Of a DNA stretch of 64,000 nucleotides, positions 44,653 through 56,540 are shown in pieces (positions within the stretch are counted from its first letter, which is position 1; each line of letters starts with the position of its first letter). Both the position numbers and the translations under genes were made by a program. Source of the DNA: Dugong dugon (taxonomy: Eukaryota > Chordata > Mammalia > Sirenia > Dugongidae); NCBI GenBank assembly GCA_030035585.1, contig CM057481.1:59033128-59097127 (forward strand), in the 5' to 3' direction. The notes below the pieces were generated by a model that saw only the letters and a program-made list of their open reading frames with translations, was not told where the DNA came from and made no database searches.

Positions 44653-46066
44653 GCGGGGCAAGATGGCGCTCTAGGCAGAAGTACCACGCTGTCCCTCCAC
44701 AGCAAAGATCCGAAAAACTAAGCCTAACAGAGAATCAACAATCCTGAAACCCTAGAACAACAAATGAAGAGATAAAGAACTCAGCCAAACACCAAACGGA
44801 GTGAGAATACTGAAAGAGAACGGAGAGCGAGGAGAGACTCATGCAGAGATTCCTTACCAGCTAACGCAGCGCGGATCCACCATCTTGGACTCCTATCGGA
44901 GACCAACAAACGGGAGAATGGGAGAGCAGCCTCGCGGAGCGTCCAGTGGGAGACGGAACGACCAGTAAATTGCGGTGTGCGCTTTCCCAACCCCCACCCC
45001 TTTCCTCCTCGGCTGGGGCTCCCCTGCTTCCCGTGGCCAGGGTCCCTGGGCCGGGGGACGCCGGTGCTTGGATTCCGCGTGCCTGAGCGGGGGCTCTTTG
45101 GGTGCCGTTTGTTGGCTGCTGGTGTGGCTTTTTCTGCTTCTTCTGGTTTCTCACTTGCCTCTCGCCACCTCCCCCTCCTTACACTCGGGTGCCTGGCTCC
45201 TTGCACCCTCTTAGCTCCTTTCTGAGGGTCCCCAGAGTGCAGGCAATTTGTGATACACGCTTTCCACTCTCCACCCTTCTTCACTCACACTCAGCCTCCT
45301 CTGTTTCCCACGGACACAGTCTCTTGTCCAGAAACACCAACCCGCACTGGGTGGCTCTCTGAGCGCCATTCATTGACTGCTGGTATTGCTTTTTTTTTTT
45401 TTAATTTAATTTTTTTTCTTTTTTGATTAGTTTTGTTTTCTTTTCCCTCTTTTTCCCTTTTGTCTTTCTTCATTGCTCAATTTCTCGTCTCTCTATCTCT
45501 TCCTTCTCTTTCTGATCCCTGAATACCAGGTGTTGTATGCCTCTGCACCTTCTGGCCAGACTGTGCTGTGAAACCTGAGACCGACTTCCCCAGACCTCAT
45601 AGTTGCATCGGTGGGATCCCTGGGAACTTTGCAGTTCTTTAACTTTTCTGATTTTTATTTGTTCATTCTTTCCTTTTCTTTCTCTTTCCCCTTCTGGTTT
45701 CCTCCATCCCATAGTCTCTCATCTGTCCATTCCAACGACAAGCTCCCCTAGCATTCTTTTATGTTTGTATGCTTTTCGCTCCTGCTCCTCTCTCCCATAT
45801 CCAGCTTAGCTTCACACATAACCATCTCCCTGCTGCATCCTGCCTACCTGCACCATGCACTTGACATCACACCACCAAGCTGTGCAGGCACGCCCTATTG
45901 GAACCTGCCCAGCACTGACTACTGACCGTCCTGGTGGCTGCGGTGAGTGCCACAAACAACCTGTCCCAGTGGCTCCTCTTCAGCTAGACCTGCCCAGCTG
46001 TACCACAAGGACAAAACAAAACAAAAAAAAAATCTACAATCAATAAACGAGAGAAATATCTACGGA
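44651..46066 (+). promoter_or_regulatory. L1 5' UTR / internal promoter region
   Basis: A 1.4-kb GC-rich then pyrimidine-rich leader begins GGGCGGGGCAAGATGGCG and precedes ORF1. L1 5' UTRs carry internal Pol II promoter activity. The very 5' start suggests this copy was not 5'-truncated. A T-rich block at about 45390-45475 and CT-rich sequence to 45720 follow the GC-rich part. Confidence 0.8.
44659..44668 (+). promoter_or_regulatory. YY1-like site at the L1 start
   Basis: CAAGATGGCG lies within the first 20 bases of the element. This matches the well-known YY1 site near the start of L1 elements, which sets the transcription start. Confidence 0.7.
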
Positions 46067-47053
46067 ATGCCCCGAAAACAGCAAACAATATCAAAATATT
46101 TACAAAAACAAGACAAGATGGCTCCAATAGGCGTCCAAATTAAAACACCAGATAACTCTCCTGTGGAAGAAAATGCACTAGAAGTACCTGATACGGAACT
46201 CAAATCACTAATACTCGGAATTTTCCAAGAACTGAGGCAAAAAGCTGACAAACATGAGGAAAAAATAGACAAATTTATGGAAAATATAGACAAAAAATTG
46301 GAAGAATTCAGGAAGATGATGCAGGAACAAAATGCCAAAATAAATTCACAACTCGAAATTATACAAAAACAACAATTAAAAATCCAAAAGATAAACAACA
46401 AGATTTCAGAAATGGACGGTGTCATAGAAGGGCTGAGAAGTAGATTTGAAACTGTGGAAGGCAGGATCAGTGGAACTGAAGACAAACACTTGGATACAAC
46501 TCTATTTCAGGAAAACTCAGAAAAAAGAACAAAGAAAAATGAAGAGACCCTGAGAGTTATGTGGGACACAATTAAAAGCAAAAACTTACGAGTGATTGGC
46601 ATCCCAGAACAGGGGGAGAAAACAGAAAACACAGAGAGGATCATTGAGGAACTGCTGACAGAAAACTTTCCCAATATCATGAAAGATGAAAAGCTGGCCA
46701 TCCAAGCAGCTCAACGAACCCCATATAGAAGAGACCCCAAAAGAAAATCACCAAGACATATCATATTCACACTCGCCAAAACTAAAGACAAACAAAGAAT
46801 CCTGAGAGCAGCTCATGAAAAACAAGAAGTCACATACAGAGGAGAAACAATAAGACTAAGCTCAGATTATTCGGCAGAAACCATGCAGGCAAGAAGGCAA
46901 TGCGATGACATATGTAAAATCTTGAAAGAAAATAATTGTCAGCCAAGAATAATATATCCTGCAAAACTCTCGTTCAAATTTCATGGTGAAATTAGGTCAT
47001 TTCCAGATAAACAGAAACTAAGGGAATATGCAAAAGTCAAACCAAACTTATAA
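46067..47053 (+). CDS. L1 ORF1 protein, intact
   Basis: Encodes a 328-residue nucleic-acid chaperone that trimerises, coats L1 RNA and is needed for L1 retrotransposition. The ATG at 46067 (MPRKQQTISKYLQKQ) was chosen over an upstream in-frame ATG at 45947. It matches the family start seen in L1 copy 1, and the upstream residues have leader-like composition. Residues about 45-150 form a K/E/Q-rich coiled coil. About 170-265 form the RRM-like domain (NLRVIGIPEQG, RHIIFTLAKTKD). About 290-325 form the C-terminal domain (YPAKLSFKFHGEIRSFPDKQ). There are no stops or shifts. It is separated from ORF2 by 476 bases. Confidence 0.88.
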   Translation: MPRKQQTISKYLQKQDKMAPIGVQIKTPDNSPVEENALEVPDTELKSLILGIFQELRQKADKHEEKIDKFMENIDKKLEEFRKMMQEQNAKINSQLEIIQKQQLKIQKINNKISEMDGVIEGLRSRFETVEGRISGTEDKHLDTTLFQENSEKRTKKNEETLRVMWDTIKSKNLRVIGIPEQGEKTENTERIIEELLTENFPNIMKDEKLAIQAAQRTPYRRDPKRKSPRHIIFTLAKTKDKQRILRAAHEKQEVTYRGETIRLSSDYSAETMQARRQCDDICKILKENNCQPRIIYPAKLSFKFHGEIRSFPDKQKLREYAKVKPNL

Positions 47054-47529
47054 GAATTATTAAAGGGAGTTCTTCGATCTGAGGACAAACAGCTTCAGCC
47101 CTCAGGCAGGACCTAGGACCTAGGACGCAAGTTCATACGAACCAGATACCATTCTAGGAAATGAACTACTGAGGACTATCCAAAAACAAAAGAAATACAA
47201 CAGGGAATCAGAGCAATCAATCAAAGGATGACAACAACATCAAAACAATGAAAGAGGGAACAAACGGCATAGGTATAGAACCTTCTAAAGGAGAGGAAGG
47301 CAAGGCGTAGACTGCTTCAAACTTATAAAGGGTAAAATTCAGGGTAACCACAAAGAAAGTTAACAAACCAACTTATAAAAATAAAGACGAAATACATAAA
47401 GTCTCAGCAAAAACAAAACCTACAAAAACAAAAGAAATGAACACAAAATCCACAAACAAAAGGAACTCAGCACAAGAGAGTAAGAAGAACAAAGAAAACT
47501 TCAGCACCACAAGAAAAAAGCACTACAAA

Positions 47530-50398
47530 ATGACAGCAACAAACTTCCATCTATCAATAATTACACTGAATGTAAATGGACTCAATGCACCCATAAAGAG
47601 ACGGAGAGTGGCAGAATGGATAAGAAAACAGGATCCATCAATATGCTGTCTACAAGAGACATACCTTAGAAACAAAGATGTGAATTTATTAAAAATCAAA
47701 GGTTGGAAAAAAATATATCAAGCTAACAGCTACCAAAAAAGAGCAGGAGTGGCAATTCTAATCTCAGATAAAATAGACTTTAAAACAAAACCTACCATAA
47801 AAGACAAAAAAAGACACTATATAATGATTAAGGGGACGATCCATCATGAAGACATAACCATAATAAATATCTATGCACCCAATGGCAGGGCTCGAAAATA
47901 CATTAAAAAAACTCTAACAGCACTGAAAAGAGAAACTGACAGTTCCACAATAATAGTAGGAGACTTCAACACACCACTCTCAGTAAAGGACAGAACAACT
48001 AAAAAGAAACTCAGCAAAGATACAGAAGACCTAAAGGACACAATCAGCCAACTGGACCTCATAGACATATACAGAACAATCCATCCAACCGCTGCAAAGT
48101 ACACATTCTTTTCCAATGCACATGGAACGTTCTCCAGAATAGACCACATCTTAGGCCACAGAGCAATCCTCAACAAGATCCAAAATGCTGAGATAATTCA
48201 CAGTATCTTCTCTGACCACAATGCCATCAAGGTAGAAATTAACACTAGAAAGAGCAAGGAAAAAAAATCAAACACATGGAAACTGAATAATACTCTGCTT
48301 ACACATCAATGGGTAATAGAAGAAATCAGAGATGGAATTAAAAAATTCCTAGAATCAAATGAGAATGAAAACACATCATACCAAAACCCTTGGGACATAG
48401 CAAAGGCAGTCCTCAGAGGACAATTTATAGCAATAGATGCACATATCAAAAAAGAAGAAAGGGACAAAATCAAAACATTAACTACAGAACTCAAACAAAT
48501 AGAAAGAGAACAGCAAAAAAATCCTACAACCACCGGAAGAAAGGAGATAGTAAAGATCAGAGCAGAAATAAATGAAATAGAGAACAGAAAAACAATAGAA
48601 AGAATCTACAAAACCAAAAGTTGGTTCTTTGAAAGAATCAACAAAATCGACAAACCACTGGCCAGACTGACAAAAGAAAAACAGCAGAGGGCACAAATAA
48701 CCCAAATAAGAAATGAAATGGGGGACATTACAACAGACCCAACTGAAATAAAAAGGATTATAACAGAATATTATGAAAAACTATATTCCAACAAATTTGA
48801 AAACCTAGAGGAAATGGATAAATTTCTAGAAACATACGGCCTACCCAAACTACAACAAAGTGATATTGAAAATCTGAACAGACCCATAACAAGAGAAGAG
48901 ATTGAAAAGGTAATAAAAAAAACTCCCAACCAAAAAAAGCCCTGGCCCAGGTGGCTTCACTGGAGAATTCTACAAAACATTTACAGAAGAGCTTGCACCA
49001 GTTCTACTCAAGCTATTTCAGAGCATAGAAGAGGAAGCAACACTTCCAAATTCATTCTATGAAGCCAGCATAACGCTGATACCAAAACCAGGCAAAGACG
49101 TCACAAAAAAAGAAAATTACAGACCAATATCTCTCATGAATATAGATGCAAAAATTCTGAACAAAATTCTAGCCAATAGAATTCAGTATCATATCAAAAA
49201 AATAATACACCACGACCAAGTAGGATTCATACCAGGTATGCAAGGATGGTTCAACATTAGAAAATCCATCAACGTAATTCACCACATAAATAAAAGGAAA
49301 GAAAAAAATCACATGATCATCTCAATTGACACAGAAAAGGCATTTGACAAAGTGCAACACACATTCCTGATAAAAGCTCTCAATAAAATAGGTATAAAAG
49401 GGAAATTTCTCAACATAATAAAGGGCATCTATGCAAAACCAACAGCCAACATCATTCTTAATGGAGACAGGCTGAAAACATTCCCCTTGAAAACAGGAAC
49501 AAGACAAGGATGCCCTTTATCACCACTCCTATTTAACATTGTGCTGGAAGTTCTAGCTACAGCAATAAGGCAAGAGAAAGAAATAAAGGGCATCCAAATT
49601 GGTAATGAAGAAGTTAAACTCTCCCTGTTTGCAGATGATATGATACTATACACAGAAAACCCTAAAGACTCCACGAGAAATCTACTGGAACTAATAGAAA
49701 GATTCAGCAGAGTAGCAGGATACAAGATAAACATTCAAAAATCAGTTGGATTCCTATACACCAGTAAAGAGAACGATGAAAAGGAGATCAGGATATCAAT
49801 ACCATTTTCAATAGCCCCTAAAAAGATAAAATACTTAGGGATAAATCTGACCAGGAATGTAAAAGACCTATACAAAGAAAACTACAAAACACTGCTGCAT
49901 GAAACCCAAAGGGATCTACATAAATGGAAAAACATACCATGCTCATGGACAGGCAGACCCAACATTGTGAAAATGGCAATTCTACCTAGAGCAATTTACA
50001 AATACAATGCAATCCCGATCCAAATACCAACAACATTCTTCAAAGAGATGGAAAATCTAATTATTAACTTTATACGGAAAGGGAAGAAGCCCCAAATAAG
50101 TAAAGCACTACTGAAGAAGAAGAATAAAGTTGGAGGACTCACACTACCTGACTTGAGAACCTACTATACAGCTACAGTAGTCAAAACAGCCTGGTACTGG
50201 TACAACAACAGAGACATTGACCAATGGAACAGAATTGAGAACCCAGATGTAAATCCATCCACCTACAGTCACCTGATTCTCGACAAGGGCCCAAAGTCCA
50301 TCAAATGGGGAAAAGACAGTCTTTTTAACAAATGGTGCTGGCAAAACTGGATATCCATTTGCAGAAAAATGAAACAGGACTCATACCTCACACCATAT
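47530..50398 (+). pseudogene. L1 ORF2, frameshifted and 3'-truncated
   Basis: The ATG at 47530 (MTATNFHLSIITLNVNGLNA) opens a complete endonuclease domain (CCLQETYLRNKDV, INIYAPNGRARK, IVGDFNTPLSVKD, HGTFSRIDHILGH, FSDHNAIKVE). One extra A in the run at 48915-48922 shifts the frame. The original frame then remains open through the RT core ([32 protein letters not shown] and FADD at 49628-49639) to the truncation point. About 957 codons remain, compared with roughly 1275 in typical mammalian L1. The cysteine-rich C-terminus is lost. It cannot make a full ORF2 protein. Confidence 0.9.
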
Positions 50399-50424
50399 AC
50401 AAGAATTTACCAGTTACCAAGAGG
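50399..50424. repeat. Target-site duplication, right copy
   Basis: Directly follows the truncated ORF2 sequence. Unique flank CTACTATGTGCCAC follows. Confidence 0.93.
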
Positions 50425-50840
50425 CTACTATGTGCCACACCCTTTGCCTGATGTTTTCACTTGCTTAGTCAAAACTTAAAGGTGGAGATGTATGTACTTC
50501 ACACAATATTTTCTAGCTCATATTAAATGTCTGTAAGGATGAAGAAAAAGCCTTGGTAAACAACTGTGTAAACTCACAGATAAATCAACAGAGAGTGTAA
50601 CTTTAACAAGATTATTTGCTGTTCAATATGAGATTTATCATAGTCTCCTCTGAACACAGGTATTATTGAGATCTTCCACCAGGCAAATGATATATATAAT
50701 TTACCCTAGGAAGCATAATAAACTTCATCCCAAAGTGACTTTTAATTCGGTCATCATTCCATTCCCCAAAACAAAATTATAGAGTAATTCACAGATAAAC
50801 GACAGCAAAGGCTCATAAAATGTGGATCAAGGGATACCAA
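50425..50840. other. Unassigned stretch
   Basis: No gene or repeat family was recognised. Confidence 0.35.
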
Positions 50841-51046
50841 AAAACCAAACCAGTTGCCGCCAAGTCAATTCTGACTCATGGCAACCCGATGTGTTGCAGT
50901 GTAGAACTGCTCCATAGGGTTTTCACGGCTGTGAATCTTTCAAAAGCAGGTTGCCAGGCCTTTCTTCTGAGGCACATCTGAGTGGGTTCAAACTGCCAAC
51001 CTTTTGGTTAACTGCACACTTAACTTGTGTGTCTCCATGGGCTTTA
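50841..51046 (-). mobile_element. AfroSINE-type SINE
   Basis: Tail AAAACCAAACCAGTTGCCGC, body CCATAGGGTTTTCACGGCTG, head TAACTTGTGTGTCTCCATGGG, which is diverged. An older subtype. Confidence 0.88.
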
Positions 51047-51468
51047 TCAGAAAATGTGGTAATTACTTTATAAAGACTTGTATGGGCAAATTTAATCACT
51101 TATTTCCCAAACACAACTAGGATGCACACTAAAGAAAAAAATAGGTAATTAGAAACCTCAACAAAAAAATGCAAAAAAGTTCATGCCCCAAAAGTTCAGT
51201 AAATTAAAATATGGGATCAATTTTAGCAAGAAGGGAGACCCCATTTGATTCTGATGCTGGAGATATCTCTTTTGGGGTGACACAGCAGTCATGATACAGC
51301 CAATATGGAAAGAAATATAACCCCTAGCACAGTACCTGGCCCAGCAATCATTCATGAGGTCTCAATAACCCAAATACTGGTTCACAGGTGTTTAATTTTT
51401 AGGATCAATTCAGACAAATCATGGAAGAAGTGATTATGGTGAAGGACAGAATGATAATGTCAACCTTC
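51047..51468. other. Unassigned stretch
   Basis: A short L2/MIR-like phrase (CCTAGCACAGTACCTGGC) occurs at 51325. No gene. Confidence 0.35.
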
Positions 51469-51768
51469 TTTTTTTTTAATTGTACTTTAGATGAAGGTTT
51501 ACAGAACAAATCGTCTCTCAATAAACATTTAGTACACATACTGTTTTGTGACATTGGTTACCAACCCCACGACATGTCAACACTCCCTTCTCAACCTTGG
51601 GTTCCCTATTACCAGCTTTCCTGTCCCCTCCTGCCTTCTAGTCCTTGTCCCTGGGCTGGTGTGCCCCTTTAGTCTCATTTTGTTTGATGGGCCTCTCTAA
51701 CCTTTGGCTGAAGGGTGAACCTCAGCAGTGACTTCATTACTGAGCTAGAAGGGTGGCCGGGGGCCACC
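51469..51768 (-). mobile_element. Young L1 3' end, 5'-truncated
   Basis: The reverse-strand L1 3' UTR starts with a T-run and TTGTACTTTAGATGAAGG. It then shows CATGTCAACACTCCCTTCTC and TTCATTACTGAGCTAGAAGG. It is the same 3' UTR type as copies at 15900-16852 and 42211. No clear target duplication was identified. Confidence 0.88.
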
Positions 51769-52350
51769 CTGACAAGGCAGATATGAAAGTGCGGCTGAGA
51801 GAAAGTCATTCCAGAAAGCGGGGTTTGAAAATTAAAAAGGGCAAGGTGGCAAAAAGGAAGTTAGAAAGGAGGAAATTATAAGATGCTGAAAGTTTGTGGG
51901 ACAAGAAATAAAGACATAAATATATCACTTAAAGTTTCTAAAGTAACCACAGGAATTAAATTTATATGACCTGAATGCTAGGATGAGATGGGGTAGGAGG
52001 GACAGAACATGAGCTAAAATCGTATCTTTCATTCCAAAGACGTGATAGATGGTATCTAACGCTGACAAATTTAAGACACAGATGTTTAAATATATTATCC
52101 GGAAGTATGGATGTAACAGGAAGAAATGAAAACAGAAACAGTTAGAAGAGGTAGTTACCTCTAGAGAGTGGGAACTGAGTGGAGAAGGATGGGGCAGGAC
52201 ACTGCTGCTTTTCATAAATTCTTCTGTATTATTTGACTTATTACCAATTACTTTGATCAAAATTAAAAATAAGTTTTAAATTTAACGTATTATTTTAGAA
52301 GATCTTTTTTAAAGTAAATTATTTTACACAATGTCCAAATCCAGCGGTCT
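51769..52350. mobile_element. Old repeat sequence, partly L1 3' end-like
   Basis: 52140-52280 (GTTAGAAGAGGTAGTTACCT, then CTTTGATCAAAATTAAAAAT) resembles an old L1 3' terminus. 51769-52075 is unassigned. Low certainty. Confidence 0.35.
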
Positions 52351-53200
52351 TTCTTTTTTAAATAATTTCTAGATTTTCATAAAAGTTGCTAATAGTAGAG
52401 AGTTCACATATACCCTTCACTCAGCTTCCCTGATGTTAACAACTTAGATAATCAAAATACAGTGATCAAAACCAGTGACTAGTACTGCTGCAATACTAAG
52501 AACTATCCTACAGGCCTTATTCAGATTCCACCGGTTTCTTTCCTCACGTCCTTTCTCTGCTCCAGGATCTAATCCAAAGTCCCACGCTGCATTTACTTGT
52601 TTCGTCTCCTTAGCATTCTTCTATCTACGACAGTTCTTTCACTTTTCATTGTTTTTCACGACCTTGACACTTCTGGCCTTATTTTGTACAATGTCTCTTA
52701 ATTTGGGTTTGTGTATGTTTTCTCATGATTAGACTGAGATTATACATTTTTTGGCAAGAAGACCAGAAAAAGAATGTTGTGACCTTCTCGACGCACCACA
52801 CTGTGGGTCTATGATGTTAATACATCTTATTACTGGTGACGTTAACCTTGATCACTTGGGTAAGGCAGTGTCTGCCAGTTTTCTCAACTGTGAAATAAAT
52901 ACTTTTCCCTTTGTAACTGACAAATAATTGAGGAGAAATACTTTGAGATTATGGCATTCATTTTTGATAAATTAAATATAGTTACTAGTTCTTATCTTTT
53001 GGAGATGCACAGTGAAGTATTTTTGGATAAAATGAGATAATGTCTGGTATTTGCTTCAAGTGGATCTCGGTATAGATGGAACAATACTGGCCACAAGCTG
53101 ATAACTGCTGAAGTTGGGTGATGGGCCGATAGGGATTCATTTTATTAATCTACTTTTGTGCATGTTTAAATTTTTCCATGATAAAAGTTTAAAAATCTTA
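52351..53200. mobile_element. Old L1-like sequence
   Basis: AAAGTCCCACGCTGCATTTA, CTCATGATTAGACTGAGATT and GGTAAGGCAGTGTCTGCCAG are phrases of old mammalian L1 3' regions. 53035-53200 (CAAGCTGATAACTGCTGAAG, then AAATTTTTCCATGATAAAAG) resembles another old L1 3' end in plus orientation. The subfamilies are uncertain. Confidence 0.5.
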
Positions 53201-54759
53201 AAACCCTAATAAATTAAATGGAATTATTACACACACATGTATACCTAAAGATAAAACATATTTGTTCATTCAGGCACCTTGGATAAGAAAATACTATTTA
53301 TTATGCTTGGGTTTTCATTTTTCTAATTTGAACCATTTTATAGGGTCAAGCAATCAATTCAAGAGCTTCCAGGTTCATGCATACGGATGTTTCAGCCACC
53401 AACATTTAAAACATGGGCACTGTGCGCCCTCTAGTGCCTCACTGTATAACAGAAGTTTGGGGTCCACAGTAACAAAAGCAGAGTGTTTCCATGGAGGAAA
53501 ATAAGTATCTTCATGTCTCACCAATTTCTGCTTCTCCGCCAGTCAGTAAATTATCTGCTAATTATTTCGCTAAACTTAGAAGACCTAGAAAGGAAGTACA
53601 AAAACTATTTGAATACCAATGATTATCTTTTTTTTACCCAGAGAAAGCAAGGGAAGCCAGAAGACTAGAGGCAGTCAAAAAAAGTCTAAGCAATCTTAAT
53701 AAACAAAGGCTGATTGAAGGAAGATGCTGAGACCAGTTTATTAGCACCTAATTTAGAACCATCTCGTGGTGCTGTGTTCATATAACCATTCCTATCTCTT
53801 AGAATCCTCTAACACTCAGAAACTGTACTCTGCTTTCAAGTCAACAGATGCGGTACAAATCTTGCAGATCTGCCATCACTTTATTTTCCTCTGACTTACT
53901 AAAAATTTGTGAGTGGAAAAGTCAGTGAATTTGCCTGCAAAGTAAGAGCAGGAAGTACAGTATAACAAGAAACATGAGTTTGGGCTTGAGATTTGAGCTC
54001 AAATTCCAGGCCTGCCACACAGTAGCTTATTACTTAATTTCTCTAAACCTCAACTTAGTATCTGAAAAAAAAAGGCTAATGCCTTACAGTTTTCAGGATT
54101 AGAAAAATAAATGTAAAGTACATGATCATAATTAGTATTCAAATTATAACTATTATCATTATATGATCCCAAGGTAATCTGTGGCCAGGCAATCAAACCC
54201 ACAGATAAGCATTCTCAATAGTTTCTTTAAATGATTTCCTTCAACCGTGGTCCTTGAATTAAGCATAAAAGTTCCATTTTACCTTCAAATTTGGTTTTCT
54301 TAGGACAGAAATACAGTTTCTTTCGTATACTCCTTACAAGATGGTACAATAACATGATAGTCTACAGTACTGAGAATCTCAACAGTAATTTCTGATCCCC
54401 TTAGTGTCCACGAGATATAATTTGTATATATCTGATGGATTTTCTTCATGAATAAATTACTATTATCATATGTCATTTCAAAAATTACTTTGCATATATA
54501 AAATATTCAGAGAAGCAGACTTAACTAGAAATGATAAAAATAAGACACAAGAATACCAAGAAATGTGATGAGAAGAAGAAAATTTACCTCACTGGAAACG
54601 CAGATAAGGGTTATTTGGCAGAAACCATTAACCTGTCAGGGAATTAAGTAAGGTCCCTATAATTCTTGCTAAATGCATCTTAGCCTGAGTATCTACTGGA
54701 GATCTTAGATATCTAAGTACTTAAAACTACCCTACTTCTGAGAAGCAAGTATGATTAAG
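53201..54759. other. Unassigned DNA with a MIR-like fragment
   Basis: A sense MIR-like core lies at about 53975-54095 (AGCTCAAATTCCAGGCCTGC, then CTTAATTTCTCTAAACCTC). Otherwise no recognisable feature. Confidence 0.4.
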
Positions 54760-54829
54760 TTACTGATTTATTCACTGAATATTTTCTGATTTGCTATGTG
54801 TCGGGCACTTTCCTAGGTGTTGGATTAAT

Positions 54830-55954
54830 GCTCTTGTTGTTGTTGTTAGGTGCGGTCGAGTCAGTTCCGACTCATACCGACCCTACGTACAATAGAACGA
54901 AACACTGCCCAGTCCTGCACCATCCTCACAACGTTGTTATGCTTGAGCCCACTGTTGCAGCCACTGTGTCAATCCATTTCGTTGAGGGTTTCTCTTTTTC
55001 GCTGACCGTCTACTTTACTAAGCATGACGTCCTTCTCCAGAGCCTAGTCTCTCCTGAGAACATGTCCATAGTACATGAGACGAAGTCTCGCCATCCTTGC
55101 TTCCAAGGAACATTCTGGCTCTACTTCTTCCAAGACAGATTTGTTCCTTCTATGGCAGTCCATGGTATATTTGATATTCTTTGCCAGCACCATAATTCAA
55201 AGGCATCAATTCTTCTTCAGTCATCCTTATTCATTGTCCAGCTTTCACATGCATATGAGGCAAGTGAAAATACCGTGGCTTGGGTCTGGCACACCTTAGT
55301 CCTTAAAGTGCCACCTTTGCTTTTAACACTTTAAAGAGGTCTCTTTTAAAGCAGATTTGCCCAATGCAATGCATCGTTTGATTTCTTGACTGCTGCTTCC
55401 ATAGGCGTTGACTGTGGATCCAAGCAAAATGAAATCCTTGACAACTTCAATCTTTTCTCCATTTATCATGATGTTGCTTATTGGTCCAATTGTGAGGATT
55501 TTTGTTTTCTTTATGTTGAGGTATAATCCATATTGAAGGCTGTGGTCTTTGACCTTCATCAGTAAGTGCTTCAAGTCCTCTTCACTTTCAGCAAGCAAGG
55601 GTGTGTCATCTGCATATTGTGGGTTGTTCATGAGTCTTCCTCCAATCCTGATGCTGCATTCTTCTTCATATAGTCCAGCTTCTCAGATTATCTGCTCAGC
55701 ATACAGACTGAACAAGCATGGTGAAAGGAAACAACCCTGACGCACACCGTTCTTGACTTTAAACCACACAGTATCTCCTTGTTCTGTTTGAACAATTGCC
55801 TCTTGAGTCTATGTACAGGTTCCTCATAAGCACAATTAAGTGTTCTGGGACTCCCATTCTTCACAATGTTATCCATAATTTGTTATGATCCACATAGTAG
55901 AATGAACTGCATAGTCAATAAAACACAGGTAAACATCTTTCTTGTATTGAGTAA
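54830..55954 (-). mobile_element. 5'-truncated RTE insertion with target duplication
   Basis: 1.1 kb of RTE 3' part on the minus strand. Left end with TTG repeats and GTTAGGTGCGGTCGAGTCAG. RT motif region on minus around 55600 (YADDTPLLAESEEDLKHLL). Truncation near CAGGTAAACATCTTTC. The perfect 10-bp duplication TTGGATTAAT lies at 54820-54829 and 55955-55964. Confidence 0.93.
55323..55631 (-). pseudogene. RTE reverse transcriptase C-terminal fragment
   Basis: 102 codons stay open, containing the catalytic YADD and the downstream thumb-like segment (KVKDHSLQYGLYLNIKKTK, then GSTVNAYGSSSQEIKRCIAL). The upstream RT and the endonuclease are missing by 5' truncation. A dead-on-arrival remnant with no promoter. 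Confidence 0.85.
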
Positions 55955-55964
55955 TTGGATTAAT

Positions 55965-56003
55965 AACCAAAACAAACAAACAAACCCATTGCCTTTGAGT
56001 TGA
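55965..56003 (-). mobile_element. AfroSINE tail fragment
   Basis: AACCAAAACAAACAAACAAA followed by CCCATTGCCTTTGAGTTGAT, adjoining the right duplication of the RTE insertion. Only the tail is present. Confidence 0.7.
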
Positions 56004-56325
56004 TAAACAGACAAGGCTCCCTGCCCTCAGGTGCTTATATTTTAGTAGCGGAAAGGTTAACAGATAACAAATTTGTAAACAAGGAGTGAAGAAACTTTCA
56101 GATAATGGTGAATGCTAGGGAAACAGGTGAGTGACCAGGAGTGGGCAGGTCTCTTACTGTGGTCAGAGGAGGCCCTTGGTAAGGGTATGTGAACTAACAT
56201 CTCAATGATATGAGGAAATCCTGCAAACATGGGATAATATGCATTACAAGCCACTGTTCTTCATGATCATCTCTATCAAAGCAGATTCTCTACGTCTGTC
56301 TGTGTCCCCTGATTAATATAAAATG

Positions 56326-56540
56326 ATAGTATTTACTGAGTACTTACAATGTTCCAGTCACTGTGCCAAGTTCTTGACATGCACTATTTCATATAATCTT
56401 ACAATAATCCAAAACACGATCCCTACTTTACAGGAACTGAAGCTTAGTAAGGATGTGGTGCACCCAAGACCTCACACCTCATAAGGGAGAGAACCCAGGA
56501 CTCCAGATCTCATGATCTTAACCACTTTGGTATGCTGTAG
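56326..56540 (-). mobile_element. MIR element
   Basis: Antisense MIR: ACTGAGTACTTACAATGTTC, CACTGTGCCAAGTTCTTGAC, CTTTACAGGAACTGAAGC, GAGAACCCAGGACTCC. Confidence 0.75.

Larger units (their letters stand above)
44651..50398 (+). mobile_element. Young L1 with complete 5' end but internally truncated 3' end (L1 copy 4)
   Basis: It has a full 5' UTR, an intact ORF1 and an ORF2 that stops abruptly at CACCATATAC, with no remaining ORF2 C-terminus, 3' UTR or poly(A). A 26-bp duplication (44627-44652 and 50399-50424, sharing ACAAGAATTTACC, then AGTTACCAAGAGG) brackets it. Other L1 copies here read CATATACAAAAATT at this point, so the target's ACAAGAATT shares microhomology with the L1 at the junction. 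The boundaries are therefore ambiguous by a few bases. Confidence 0.93.
54760..56250. mobile_element. Ancient mammal-wide repeat split by RTE and SINE insertions
   Basis: The left part 54760-54829 (TGCTATGTGTCGGGCACTTT, CTAGGTGTTGGATTAAT) continues at about 56003 (ACAGACAAGGCTCCCTGCCC, then TCAGGTGCTTATATTTTAG). The order is that of an old repeat whose family name I cannot fix. The two insertions between them are listed separately. Confidence 0.45.

Noticed and set aside
44781..45284. Antisense 167-codon open frame in the young L1 5' UTR, reminiscent of primate L1 ORF0
   Set aside because: The frame opens at GTG, contains no internal methionine, and lies in GC-rich DNA where long frames arise by chance. 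It has no resemblance to ORF0.
54798..55334. 178-codon frame with an apparent signal peptide (runs of L)
   Set aside because: It starts at GTG, and the leucine run is the TTG-repeat tail of an RTE read on the wrong strand. The rest is antisense RTE.
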